NCBI GenBank assembly: GCA_015039365.1
Contig: WION01000063.1
Span: forward strand, 1 to 64,000
Direction of reading: 5' to 3'
Source: Amanita rubescens
Taxonomy: Eukaryota; Basidiomycota; Agaricomycetes; Agaricales; Amanitaceae
Length of the DNA stretch: 64,000 nt
The notes below the pieces were generated by a model that was not told where the DNA came from, made no database searches, and worked only from the letters and a program-made list of their open reading frames with translations. The position numbers were made by a program, and so were the translations under genes. This document shows positions 45,541-55,910 of the stretch, in pieces (positions within the stretch are counted from its first letter, which is position 1; each line of letters begins with the position of its first letter).

Positions 45541-47190
45541 ATTCAAAGAGAGACAAAGAGAGACAAAGAGAGACAAAGAGAGCTAAAGAGAGCCTAAGAG
45601 AGCGAATGAGAGATTCCAGTCACGTTGCCACATGTTCAACCGTGACAGTGCCGAGTCAACTGCACCTCCTCTTTTCACTTCACCTCCCTCTTATGCCGTC
45701 CTCAAGATTGCCGCGCAGAAACCACAGGAGCTAGACGTTGCGTCGCTTCCAAGGGCTAGACTCTCGGGTCACCCTTTCTCAATCGACCATGCGGACATCT
45801 TGCTGGTCTACTGATTGGCCAGGCTAGTTTACTCGCTTATGATCGGTCCCTTAGGTCGTCGAAGGAAGCCAGGTTATGAATTGGTTTTCAAATGGGAATG
45901 TAAAACCAATCCTCTATTACTGTTTCATCCACAGGTTAGATTCCATGGTTTATGAACAGTTCCTCACGCCATTGAAGCTCTTACAGTTGGGGGTGATGAC
46001 GACGAGCCAGGTTATGAATTGGTTTTCAAATGGGAATGTAAAACTAATCCGCTATTACTGTTTCATCCACAGGTTAGATTCCATGGTTTATGAACAGTTC
46101 CTCACGCCATTGAAAATCTTAACAGTTGGGGGTGACGACGACGCTGCTAGCACAGCGGAAGAATTGTCGGGAACATCGGCGACTGCCAAAAACGCTGTCG
46201 AGGTATGGAACCTGAGCCTCCGGCGTCTCTAAGTTCTTCAACCCCCTCGCAGGACCTCCCTAAATGCGTCCAAGCCGAGCTAGGTGCGTCTTGTCTCGGC
46301 AGTAGCGACTTCATGCCACGGATTTGGTCTTTTTGTCGTCTCCCGGAGACCAGCCTTGAATCTGCTGCTTTGTCAAGATTTACCGGCACCTTCTGCCCAG
46401 CTAGCCCGGACTGGGACGATCCATAGTGACTTGAGTACGTCATTTTACTAAATTTGCGTCTCGCAAGCTGACCACTTGCTCTAATTCTTTATCACCGTGA
46501 TAGAAAGTTGCTCAATGGAATTCAGAAGCTTTACTTTTAATACGTCCAGTCCTAATACTGCGTCATTCGCTTTCTTGCTGACGTTGTGCGTGTTGGTGGC
46601 AGGTTTTCTCTTATTCGGCGCATACGGCTCCTCTACCATCAGCTTCTAGCATCTTTTCTTATTTTCAGCGGATCCTCCAACTTTTTATGCATGAAACACG
46701 GATCCTGTGCTGTTCCTTCTATCACCAGGCCCGTAAGCATTTCATTTCTCTCAATTTGGATCTCGCATGTCAACAGATTCTTTTAATTCCCTATTTCCAT
46801 CATAGAAAGTTTCCCAATGCGTTCTTTGGCAATCTTTCCCGATGCAGTCAGTCACAATACTCCCTCATTCGCCTTCCAGCCGACGTTGTTCGCGTTGGCC
46901 AGCGCGTTGGCCCAGTTTGGCAGGTACGTCACGCGTTGTGCATGACAACCCCGAGTCTTCGAACCCTCACAGCTTTCTCTCATCCTCTCTCAACTTGAAC
47001 GTACACGTACGAACGTTGATATTGCATCAACTCTTGCATTGAAAATTTTACTCGTCAGGGCCATCATGATGTACATATCCTGGCTCGCTCAAATTCCGTC
47101 GTCCGACCTCGCTGCAGCCAACATTCTTCGCTTTGGCAGTTTTACAAGTTCAATTGTTACGCATCTCCTATATTATTAATAAATCGGAAA
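45540..47190 (+). repeat. Composite repeat, copy F
   Basis: Purine run 45544-45612, the GTTGCGTCGCTTCCAAGGGC block, a tandem duplication of about 138 bases (45868-46005 and 46006-46143), DUF6698-like debris to 46430, and GATAGAAAGTT boxes at about 46499 and 46802. The ATTATTAATAAATCGG tail is near 47180. Confidence 0.8.
45868..46143 (+). repeat. 138-base tandem duplication
   Basis: Two near-identical units, each with GCCAGGTTATGAATTGGTTT and CAGGTTAGATTCCATGGTTT, differ at a handful of sites. Confidence 0.9.
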
Positions 47191-49749
47191 CCTTTGTTTG
47201 CAACTCATCGTCTTTTATTCGTGTCGAACCCAGTGGACAATGGGTACGCTCAGTTGTTCAATTCGCGACTGTCCGGCCTGCCAGGCCAGAGCAGTCCCGC
47301 CGTCATACTCTCCCAGTCCTTATTACACCCTTGTATGGTCCTTAAGATCATCGGCACAGAAGTCGTCGTTACCCGCTGGACTTTCGAATGAAGGTTAATC
47401 TGATTAGGTGCGTGGCTTAGAATGATTGAAGTGGTAATGTTTTGGAATTATGGATAGGTATTATCTTCAAATTTCTATGTAAAAAACACGCGTCCAGTGT
47501 CGTTTCTTCCATCACCAGGCCCGTATGTATTTGCGCCTCGCACGGCAACCGATTCCTTTAATTTCGTATCTCCGCGATAGAAGGTTGCTCAATGGAATTC
47601 AGAAGCATTCCCTTCAATACGTCCAGCCCTAATACCGCGTCGTTCGTCTTCTTGCTGGCGTAGTGCTGCGTTGGCGGCTGCCTTCTCTCTTATTCAGCGC
47701 ATACGACCCCTCTACCATCGGCTTTTCACTTTATTATTCATTCCAATGCATCCTTCAGATTTTTATGTATGAAACACGCATCCGGTGCCGTTCCTTCTAT
47801 CACCAGGCCCGTAAGTACTCCATTTTTCTCAATTCGCGTCTTGCACCCTAACTGATTATTTTTAATTACGCTTTGAGGGTCTTTCTTTATTTTCAACGAA
47901 TTCGGCAACTTTCTTTTGCATGAAATATGCACTCCGTGGCGTTCCTTTGGTGCACGTGTTTTGAAATCAACTGACTCGTACTATTCTCTCCGTCATCCCC
48001 GTAGTCCATGGCACAGAAATCCAGGCATAGAAGACTGCGGGAGCAGACTTTACGTCGCTCCCAAGGGGTAGACTCCTTCACAATTGAGACCGTCAGACCA
48101 TCCGTACCTGCATTGACTCAATCTATTCGGTAAGTCTGTTGTTCCCACCCGTCCCGTATCCACAACTAATGGGCCCTGTCAATACGTGCATTATTGCATG
48201 CATTTGTTATATCGTCGCCTTGAACCACAGTTAAATCCGTTCAGTAAGTCAATCTCTCTTATCTCATTTTCAACGTGCGACCGCACTCCTTAGTTAGGTG
48301 AGCTGTCTGTCCTTCATTTTATGTACGCCATGCGTTCAAGGTGACCCTGTAGAGAAAAAGAGTTGGGAGGCTGGAGCCATGGAGTTTCTGTAGTATATTC
48401 TGCCCGCTTACGATGCAGTGTTGAATGGGTCCATAGGATTCCCCTACCTCGTTGCTCTTTCACGATATTCTCTTAGATCTAGCATTCGAATACCTCAGCA
48501 TCGTCGAATGCTAAACAGTTGTAAGTGAAGTTAAATTTGGCCCCATTCAGAACTTGCTGATGTGCCGAGTGTTCGGGTCGTCCAGTCAAGTCAGGGCCGT
48601 CATACTCCCCGTCCACTTCATTTTTCACCAACGTCTTGCTCGCGGGAGGGAAACACAAACTCGGTGATCAATTCCAACCCACTCCTTGATATTGCCCACG
48701 TTGGCTTTACGTCCTCGTTCGGACAGGCTGCTGCCGTGACGAAGTGATTCGAGTCTCTTTTCTTCTCTTGCTCCAAACCCAACACAGTGTCACTAGTCCA
48801 GATCCTGAAATCTGGCTCGTTGCCTCCAAGTTAGTATTGTCTCTCCCTTACCCCCTTGATCCAGCTGGGCAAGGACTCAGGGGCAGACTTCATGTCCGAA
48901 GGTTAGACACCTGCGGTGCCCCTTCACGATCGAGACCATTCGGTGAGTCCATCCTTCCCGCCCATCCCGTATCTACAACTAATGGGTGCTGTCGTGTGCA
49001 TTACTGCCCACCCAATTTGACCGCAGCCGTGTTACGAGGCCCCCATCACGTAGGATACAGCAGTTTGCATGATTTGCATGACTTGTATCATCGCCTTGAA
49101 TCACAGCTTCGCTAAGTCCATCCCTTTTGTCATATATTCAATCTGTTACTCGTTCAATGTATGACTGCGCTCGTTATGTAGGTAAACCAGTCCTTCATTT
49201 ATTGGCCGAAGCTCAATCCATCTATTCTCATCATACGGGTGCTAAGCATTTCATTATACTTGTCCTATCATTCAACACTAACACTCCCCTTACTCCTTTG
49301 TTAGATATATCCCATGATTACACTATTCACACCTGCAGCCCCACCACCTTTGTACCTTCTACTACTGTCATGCTCACCCTACCTCTGCCCTCTCCCATGC
49401 TACCCAGCCAGGCCCCCATCCACCATCATCTCCACCTTACCTGTACCTGCAATCTGTGTGGGTTTGGCCAACCTGGGCCAACCCCTAATTATGATACTGT
49501 ATGATTCTAGTTGGTATAGTGTAATAGTATACTACCATACACAATAAGAATTATATATTCTGCGATCCTGGAGCATAAGTGACCATAACCTGTGTGTCTT
49601 GTCATCCTGACATTGCTGATTGAAGGTACCAATTCTTCTATTATCTTATCAGCCATGGTTACTTGGCAGCACATGATCAGAGCCACCTTTGCACCGGTGA
49701 TGATGTGGTCAGGTAAAGCTAGATCAACATTACCACCCTGTCTGGTATT
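47191..49749. other. Gene-poor region with scattered repeat fragments
   Basis: A partial unit (GATAGAAGGTTGCTCAATGG at about 47577) and diverged conserved blocks at about 48050-48090 and 48880-48940 are present. The rest shows no convincing coding sequence. Short open frames here are AT/CT-rich and lack recognisable domains. Confidence 0.5.
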
Positions 49750-50560
49750 GCTAATCTCTTATCTCTCATGAGACAGCTGGCAGTCTTTTGTAACTCTTTT
49801 AGTAATTTACCCAGAATCACCATACTTATTGGTTGTGTAAGGTTAGGTCAATAGTACCATCCTGATATCAGTGATGTTAGTAGATGCATGTGTTGTCACA
49901 CTGGATATGCTTGATCAGAGGTACCATTGTATACAATTCTGCCAGCTGATTGTCAGCAATGAACAGGCTTGCACTTCTTCCAAGCTATGACTGCTAGGTA
50001 ATACCTGATCAGGGAGGGGCATCAAGATATCAATTATGGTGCTGTTAGATAAAGCTAGACCAATTATCATCACCCTGATACTGGTGATGAAATTTGCCAG
50101 GGCTACCATCCCTTATCTGTCCAGAGATAGCTGGTAGCATTTCATAGGTCTTTTAGCTGATTGTCTAGAATTAACATACTTACTATTTCTGATCACAAGA
50201 TTGCAGCCTTGCACACCAGCACAATCAATATCATCATGATACATGTGGTAGAATCTACCATTGCTACCATCTCTTATCTGCCCTGAGACAGCTGGTAGCA
50301 TTTCATAGGTCTTTTAACTGATTGTCTAGAATTACCATACTTATTATTTCTGATGACAAAATTGCAGTCTTGCACACCAGCACAATCAATATCTTCCTGA
50401 TACATGTGGTGGAACCTACCATTGCTACTGTCCTTTATCTGTCCTGAGACAGCTGGTGGCATTTTGTCACTCTTTTAGCTAATTGCCTAGGATTATCTTA
50501 CTTATTATTTCTGATCATTAGATTGTAATCAGTTTCTCAGACAGTCCAATACTTGTGAAA
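49750..50560. repeat. Tandem array, period about 161 bases
   Basis: Units sharing TTATCTGTCC(A/T)GAGA(T/C)AGCTGG, GGTCTTTTA(G/A)CTGATTGTCT, ATACTTA(C/T)TATTTCTGAT and CACACCAGCACAATCAATAT begin at about 50113, 50274 and 50435. Weaker copies extend back to about 49750. It abuts the truncated end of the hAT gene. Confidence 0.8.
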
Positions 50561-50649
50561 GTGCCAATTCTGGACTACCTTGTGAAAATTGCCAACCCTA
50601 CCGTCCTTTAAATTGCATTACCAATTGGTATATCAGACTTGGAAATATT

Positions 50650-52403
50650 ACAGATTTTTTATTTATTTTAAGGCTTTATCTAGCCTTATCCATTTTCCGC
50701 CATTTTCTGATGCCGATGCGATGGGCCTCTGGATCAAGAATCTTTCCATTAGATGCCAAGATGTGCTTTGCAAACTCGATGAACATGGTGTTGTTGTTGG
50801 ACGCATTGTCGCAGGTCACCCAGCCGATCTAAGTATTATATATAGAGATGTTGGATACAACGACTTGGAACACTAACTTTGTGGCCTATATGTAGCCGTG
50901 ATATGATTTTGAACAGTGCTTGCCCCAGCCGTGTCCCATTATGTGCATTGTTCAGCTGTACGAAGCCGAATAGTGCTGATTGAACTTGCCACTTTCCATT
51001 TTCTTCTTCTATCCAAGATCCCGTCGCCGCCAGGTATCCATCGCTGTTGGAGGCTTGCCACGCATCGCATGTTATACTTACCTTTCCCTTCGCACTCTAA
51101 GTATCGAACGTTAGCGCCACATGATAGTAGTGATGCAGAATGACACGTACATTCAACCTGTCTCGAAGTGCCACCAACTGCCGCTTGAACGTATCAATTA
51201 TGGCTTGTCGAGTTTGGCGGCGATCGGGAATTTTAACTCCGTTACTGCCAGCACGGGCTGCTATGTTGATCATATTCTGATAAGACCGGTGTTCGAAGGC
51301 TTGGATGGGCTGCGATTTGCGTGATAAAAGCTTGGTGCCAAGTTCGGGAGACTACTTGCATACCTGATCTGTTGACACAAGCCACTCAATGGCTGCATCG
51401 CGAAAGCGCTCGTCACTATATGGTATTACTGCCTCCTTCTGTTGCTTCTCCCGAAGATGTGGATCAAGGCGTGACTGGTTATTGGCCAGCGCATCTTTAC
51501 GACGGTTTTCGGCATCCTTTGGTAGCATCGATAAGAAACTATTCGTTTCGGCCCATTTCTGGTATGCTGCCTAGTAGAGAAAGCAACCGCGTTAGCTATA
51601 TATGAGTCCGAAACTACATGTTTTATGACGCACTTTATGGCTAGACTGCATGTGTCGTCTCAGCGTCGAGACTTCGGCGACCAGGGCCACGGGATTTGCA
51701 ACTGACTTCTTGCTAAATTCAAGTAAGTACGACAATAAAACAAAACAAATTTTGCTCACGAGCATATGTTACAGTTTCTGTAGTTCTTGCCGTTATTTTG
51801 ATAAGGCTTAGAGAAGAAATGTTCTACATCACGACTGCGATCTTTAAGAGTAGCCTTCGGGACTTCAACAGGGACGGCTTGAACGTCAATATCAGCCAGA
51901 AATCCATCTGCATCGATCAGATCAGATCGAGCGGAGGACTCTTGTACAGAACTCTCGACAGGTGGTGTGGTTTTCTCAATTGGTGCGGTTTTCTCGATCG
52001 AATTAGGGGTCTTGTCATCAGCAATAATCTGGGTGCGCGATTTCTTCCTACCTAATAATGGGATCAGTACGGAATTCCGAATGTGCCATGTGTTGAAAAA
52101 CTTACGGGGTCGTTGTGACTCAAGATCTGAGTCAGAACTGATCTGATGAGCATCCGCGATCACCAGAGATGAGGGTGTCAAAGCTGGAACTGACAAAACG
52201 GCCTGAGATGCCACTGACAAAGTTGACGATGCGATTGCTTGTCGTTTACCAGTAGTAGCAGCTTCATCAGCTCGCTTCGCTTCAATTGCATTTTTATGAG
52301 CAGAGAGGGCGGGTGCGGCTGAGTTGGAGGCATCGAGGAGCTTTCCGGATGCTGTCGGCACTCGTTTTGGGCGTGATGCTGATAAGGTGGCATCAGCTGT
52401 CAT
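50650..52403 (-). pseudogene. hAT transposase, N-terminal and central part
   Basis: From ATG 52403, exons joined by short introns encode a Ser/Thr-rich leader, a BED-type finger (CNIC, then STLRRHMQSSH), YQKWAETNSFLSMLP, AIEWLVSTDQ, VSITCDAWQASNSDGY, NNAHNGTRLGQALFKI and IGWVTCDNASNNNTMF. These match the first two thirds of large basidiomycete hAT transposases, with the first catalytic Asp in TCDAWQ. The gene stops at about 50650 where the 161-base array begins, so the remaining catalytic residues and the dimerisation domain are missing. The 5300-6340 fragment covers the complementary end but lies 45 kb away. Confidence 0.8.
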
Positions 52404-52849
52404 CGCTGACAGCTGTGGCCGTGTGCTCGGTCTGTATTTTCCGTTTTCAAGTGTCAGAATGCCATGACAATCAGCCTCCTTGAATAAACTGTACAGTACA
52501 TGGGACATAATAAATGTAGACAAGAAGCATGTGCACGTCCGAGTGGGGAATAACCCGAGAAACCCGTCTTTATGGGTAGTAGTAGTAGTGAGACAAGTTG
52601 AATTCTGTTTGCACGTTGCCAGCCATCTGAACCAAGAACAATTGTATCTACATTGCGCAGTTAGCTAACGCCAAGGAGGTAGAAACGAGGCACTTACCCC
52701 GGAATAACAACATACCTTTTGGTCGCCGCGCCGTTGGGCGACCAGAAGGTGCTACCGTGGGAATCACCTGATTATATACGACAGCGCCATCAGGTTTGGC
52801 TTAGTTTGTCCCAGCTATTCCATTCGTATGAAATTCACAAGACGCGCCA

Positions 52850-53030
52850 AAATGAAGTGGAAGAGGGAGAGAAGCCGCGGCTGGACGGCTCGGCCCACGG
52901 CTTCCCCAAGTGCAAGCCGAGCCTGGAGCCCTACAAGGCCGTTCAGTAGGGCTCGGCTCGGCTCGGGCTTTGACGGCTCGGCAGCCGGGGCTTGACGGCT
53001 TGGAGCCGGGCCGTGCACATCACTAGTAGC
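52850..53030. repeat. GC-rich hAT-like terminus
   Basis: Dense GGCTCGGC/GCCGAGCC units end, read on minus, at TGATGTGCACGGCCCGGCTC. This lies upstream of the hAT gene and shares TGCACGG with the putative terminus at 5165. It is probably the 5' end of that element. Confidence 0.45.
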
Positions 53031-53684
53031 AATGCCGCAGCGGGGACTTGGGGATAAGCAGCGGCACCGGAAATCAGGTGAACGGCACCAAGAGGAACTG
53101 CGGCATGGGTTGATTGGGTTGATCTAGTTCAAGAAAAATCATGTACAAACAATGTGATGTGACCAGGCACTGGACCCCATCATCGAAACAGGAACTAATG
53201 TAGACCATGTCCTTCTCGGCTTCCGTAGTCAGGAAGACTCGGCCCCATCTTCGGCTTGGGCCCTCATATACTTAGTGGTTAGCATCACAATTAGCTAACT
53301 CGGCTCATTCGTGTGCGGTGCGGCATGGCGTCACAATACAGGTACGAAATACATGACAGGTAACTTACGATCTACTGCGTATTCCACAATGTAGTGTTTT
53401 TGTGAATGACGAGTGCAGCCGGCATGAACGTGGTCAGGCGAAGATCATGATGTCAACCACGTGGGTTCGGAACAACAATGCTGTAGCCTATAGTGGCATA
53501 CTCAGGCTTGCCGTAAGTATATCGGGATCCTCATGAGCCTACTAGGTGTACTACGCAAACGCTGCGCCACTTGCCGGCAGCCGCATCGCTGACGTTGCCA
53601 TTGAGCCGAAGGCCGAGACCATGCTGGCTCAGATTTGCATAAAAACGGCTGGTAGCCTCTTCACTAGCCCAGCCAACATCCAAG
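53031..53684. promoter_or_regulatory. Boundary region upstream of the monooxygenase gene
   Basis: No gene or repeat is recognised. It marks the change from the repeat island to single-copy genes. Confidence 0.35.
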
Positions 53685-55272
53685 ATGAAAGTTCTCATCG
53701 TCGGTGCCGGAATAGGCGGACTGTCCACTTACATCGCGCTATACAAATATCTCCTCCCTCTGGTCCCTTCACTCTCCGTCCGACTCGTGGAATCCCATGC
53801 CTCCCTCTCAGGACCCGAAGCATCTCCATTAGCATCCGCATCGACTATCGTAGGCGCAGGACTCGGCCTAGCGCCAAATGGCCTCCGCGCAATCCATTCT
53901 TTATCCCCGAAAGCATCGCAATACATCACAGATCGATCATTCTGCTCTGAGAGGTTCGTCTTGAGATCTTCGTCCGGGAAAACCCTTGGGGTTATGGTTG
54001 GCGGAAGAAAGGAACGCTATGACGGTTTCAGCATGGTGATGGTCCCGCGTGTCGTGGTATTTGAGGCCTTGATGCAAGCGTTCCAGGAGCTTGGGAGAGG
54101 AGATGCTTGCATCGAATGGGGTCGGAAGGTGGTGGCTGTCAAGGAACTCGGCGTCGAGGGTGTAGAGGTGGAATATGCGGACGGCGCGAAGGAAGTTGTT
54201 GACCTCGTTATCGGTGCAGATGGTATAAGAAGTCGAGTGAGAGACTCGTTGTTCCAAGGGAAATACCCTGCCCAATATGAGTAAGTTTCTACTGTCAAGC
54301 TTATATCGGCGCGACTATATGATTTCAATCCAGGGGATTAACGGGTGTTGGAGGCTTTATCCCAGTTGCGCTACTCCCATCAACGTTGAAGGATAGCTTG
54401 ATGCAAGAAGGCAAGAATGAGGAAGGTGTAGTCATGACCTTTGGTGACAAAGGCTTCTTCGGCTACACCCTCTGTACGCCTCGCTCCGTTCCAAACGAGT
54501 ATATCAAACACGGCCCATTTATACAATGGTGGGGCACCTATGAAGCACCTGAACCCTCGTTCTCGTCCGCTCGAGCAAAAACTATCGCAGATGCTGAGAG
54601 CGTGAAGCAAAAACTGCTTGAGCTGCATGGTTCTTGGAAATCTCCTAGAGACGGAGGCAAGAATGAAGCCAATGGTGTGTTCAAGAGCATTATCGAGCTT
54701 GGGTGCGTTTCCGAGGAAGTAGCCGATACGTTGGTGTGGCATCATACTCCCGCACTCCTGCTCCCGAGATACGTTGTTCCTAGGCTCCTGGAATCATACG
54801 TCACACCTACGCAGACGGGCAGAATCATTCTTCTAGGCGACGCTGCTCATGCCATGCCCCCAGACGCCGGTCAAGGTGTTTCATGCGCAGCGGAGGACGC
54901 GATCGTCTATTCGTTGTTGCTGGCAAAGTTACTCTCCCGCGAGTCCAAGACGGTTACAGAGGTGCCTGAAAGCGTCCTCCGAAATGCAGCTAAAGCGTAC
55001 AATGACATACGCAAACCTCGTGTCAGTAAAATTCTGGACCTGGCAAAACGTAGAGGCGACAGCAAAAGGGAGATGAGCATTATCGGTAGATGGTTTAGAG
55101 ACCTAACTGTTCGTCTCTTTTGTAAGTGAATCGTTTCCATGATCCAGATTCGAGGTGCTAATAATGCGTATCAGGTCTTCTGCCCGAATCCATAAATGAT
55201 CATCTGTTCGCATATAACTCGGAGAAAGTCGTTGAAGACTATTTGGCGAGCCATCCGGTTAATCTAGCTTAG
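53685..55272 (+). CDS. FAD-dependent monooxygenase (PF01494-type)
   Basis: Three exons (53685-54280, 54334-55121, 55175-55272) give 493 residues. It opens with the dinucleotide-binding VLIVGAGIGGLS (residues 3-14). The DG motif VIGADGIRSRVRDS lies near residue 180, and GRIILLGDAAHAMPPDAGQG (FAD ribityl-binding GD motif) near 362. This is the layout of single-component aromatic hydroxylases of the salicylate/UbiH type, which use NAD(P)H and oxygen. It has no signal peptide, so it is probably cytosolic. The C-terminus (EKVVEDYLASHP) resembles fungal family members. Substrate is unknown, and no biosynthetic cluster is seen around it. Confidence 0.9.
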
Positions 55273-55370
55273 TAGTGAAAGGAATAGTATTATGCCCTCG
55301 TCGTCATCTATGTAAAGTACTTATCCGTGTAAAAATAGTATGTGGTATATAAGAAAAAAACGCCAGGTTC

Positions 55371-55682
55371 TCAAGGAAGGGAAGGTACTAAAGTAGTGTT
55401 TGAGGAGCTAGAGCTAGGGGCAACACCAGGGCAACACCAGCCATGGCAACACTGGTATTCCCCCTTGCAATTCTTATCATCGGGCTCGGGGTGATAACCT
55501 TTGTCGCATGCCTTGCAGTTGCCAGTATAACCGGGAACGCCCAAATCTTCCTTGCGATTGCATCCGCGCTGTGTTGGAGATTGCTCACTCTGCCCTTGTC
55601 CTCCGGGCTGAGCGGGCGTGGCGATGGCGGCAGTGCATGACATGATCGCGAGAGTAGCGAGACCAGCGAGATACAATTTCAT
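55371..55682 (-). CDS. Small secreted cysteine-rich protein
   Basis: 103 residues: a signal peptide (MKLYLAGLATLAIMSCTAAIA), then a mature part with eight Cys (RGC, GNC, KAC, KNC, QCC, GWCC) and a Ser-rich tail. Starting at 55682 rather than the upstream ATG at 55739 leaves a good signal peptide. It also leaves a 50-base 5'UTR intron at 55692-55741 (GTATGT...TCGCAG). Convergent with the monooxygenase gene, about 100 bases apart. Role unknown; the size and Cys pattern suit an extracellular disulfide-rich protein. Confidence 0.75.
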   Translation of the reverse strand: MKLYLAGLATLAIMSCTAAIATPAQPGGQGQSEQSPTQRGCNRKEDLGVPGYTGNCKACDKGYHPEPDDKNCKGEYQCCHGWCCPGVAPSSSSSNTTLVPSLP

Positions 55683-55902
55683 CTTCGAGGTCTGCGAAAC
55701 GTGCCTCAGCAAAGCTGTTCGGTGACGACATAAAAACATACCTGATGTAGACTAGAGTAGCGGTAAGTGTGTTTAAACGAGGAGATAGAGTAGGATAGTC
55801 TGTGAAAAGCGGAGTAAGTGGGTGCGGGTATAGACGCGTGGAGAGTTGCACGTACTGGAAGGAAAGAAAGAGTGTTCTGGGGGAAAGACGGAGACGACGC
55901 AC

Positions 55903-55910
55903 CTTTTATA
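55903..55910 (-). promoter_or_regulatory. TATA box of the secreted protein gene
   Basis: TATAAAAG on the minus strand, about 220 bases upstream of the ATG, or 170 after removing the 5'UTR intron. It is the only good TATA box near this gene. Confidence 0.5.

Noticed and set aside
9773..45612. GAGACAAA purine runs as polypurine tracts of LTR elements
   Set aside because: They are not followed by LTR-like ends and recur at the start, not the end, of the composite repeat units.
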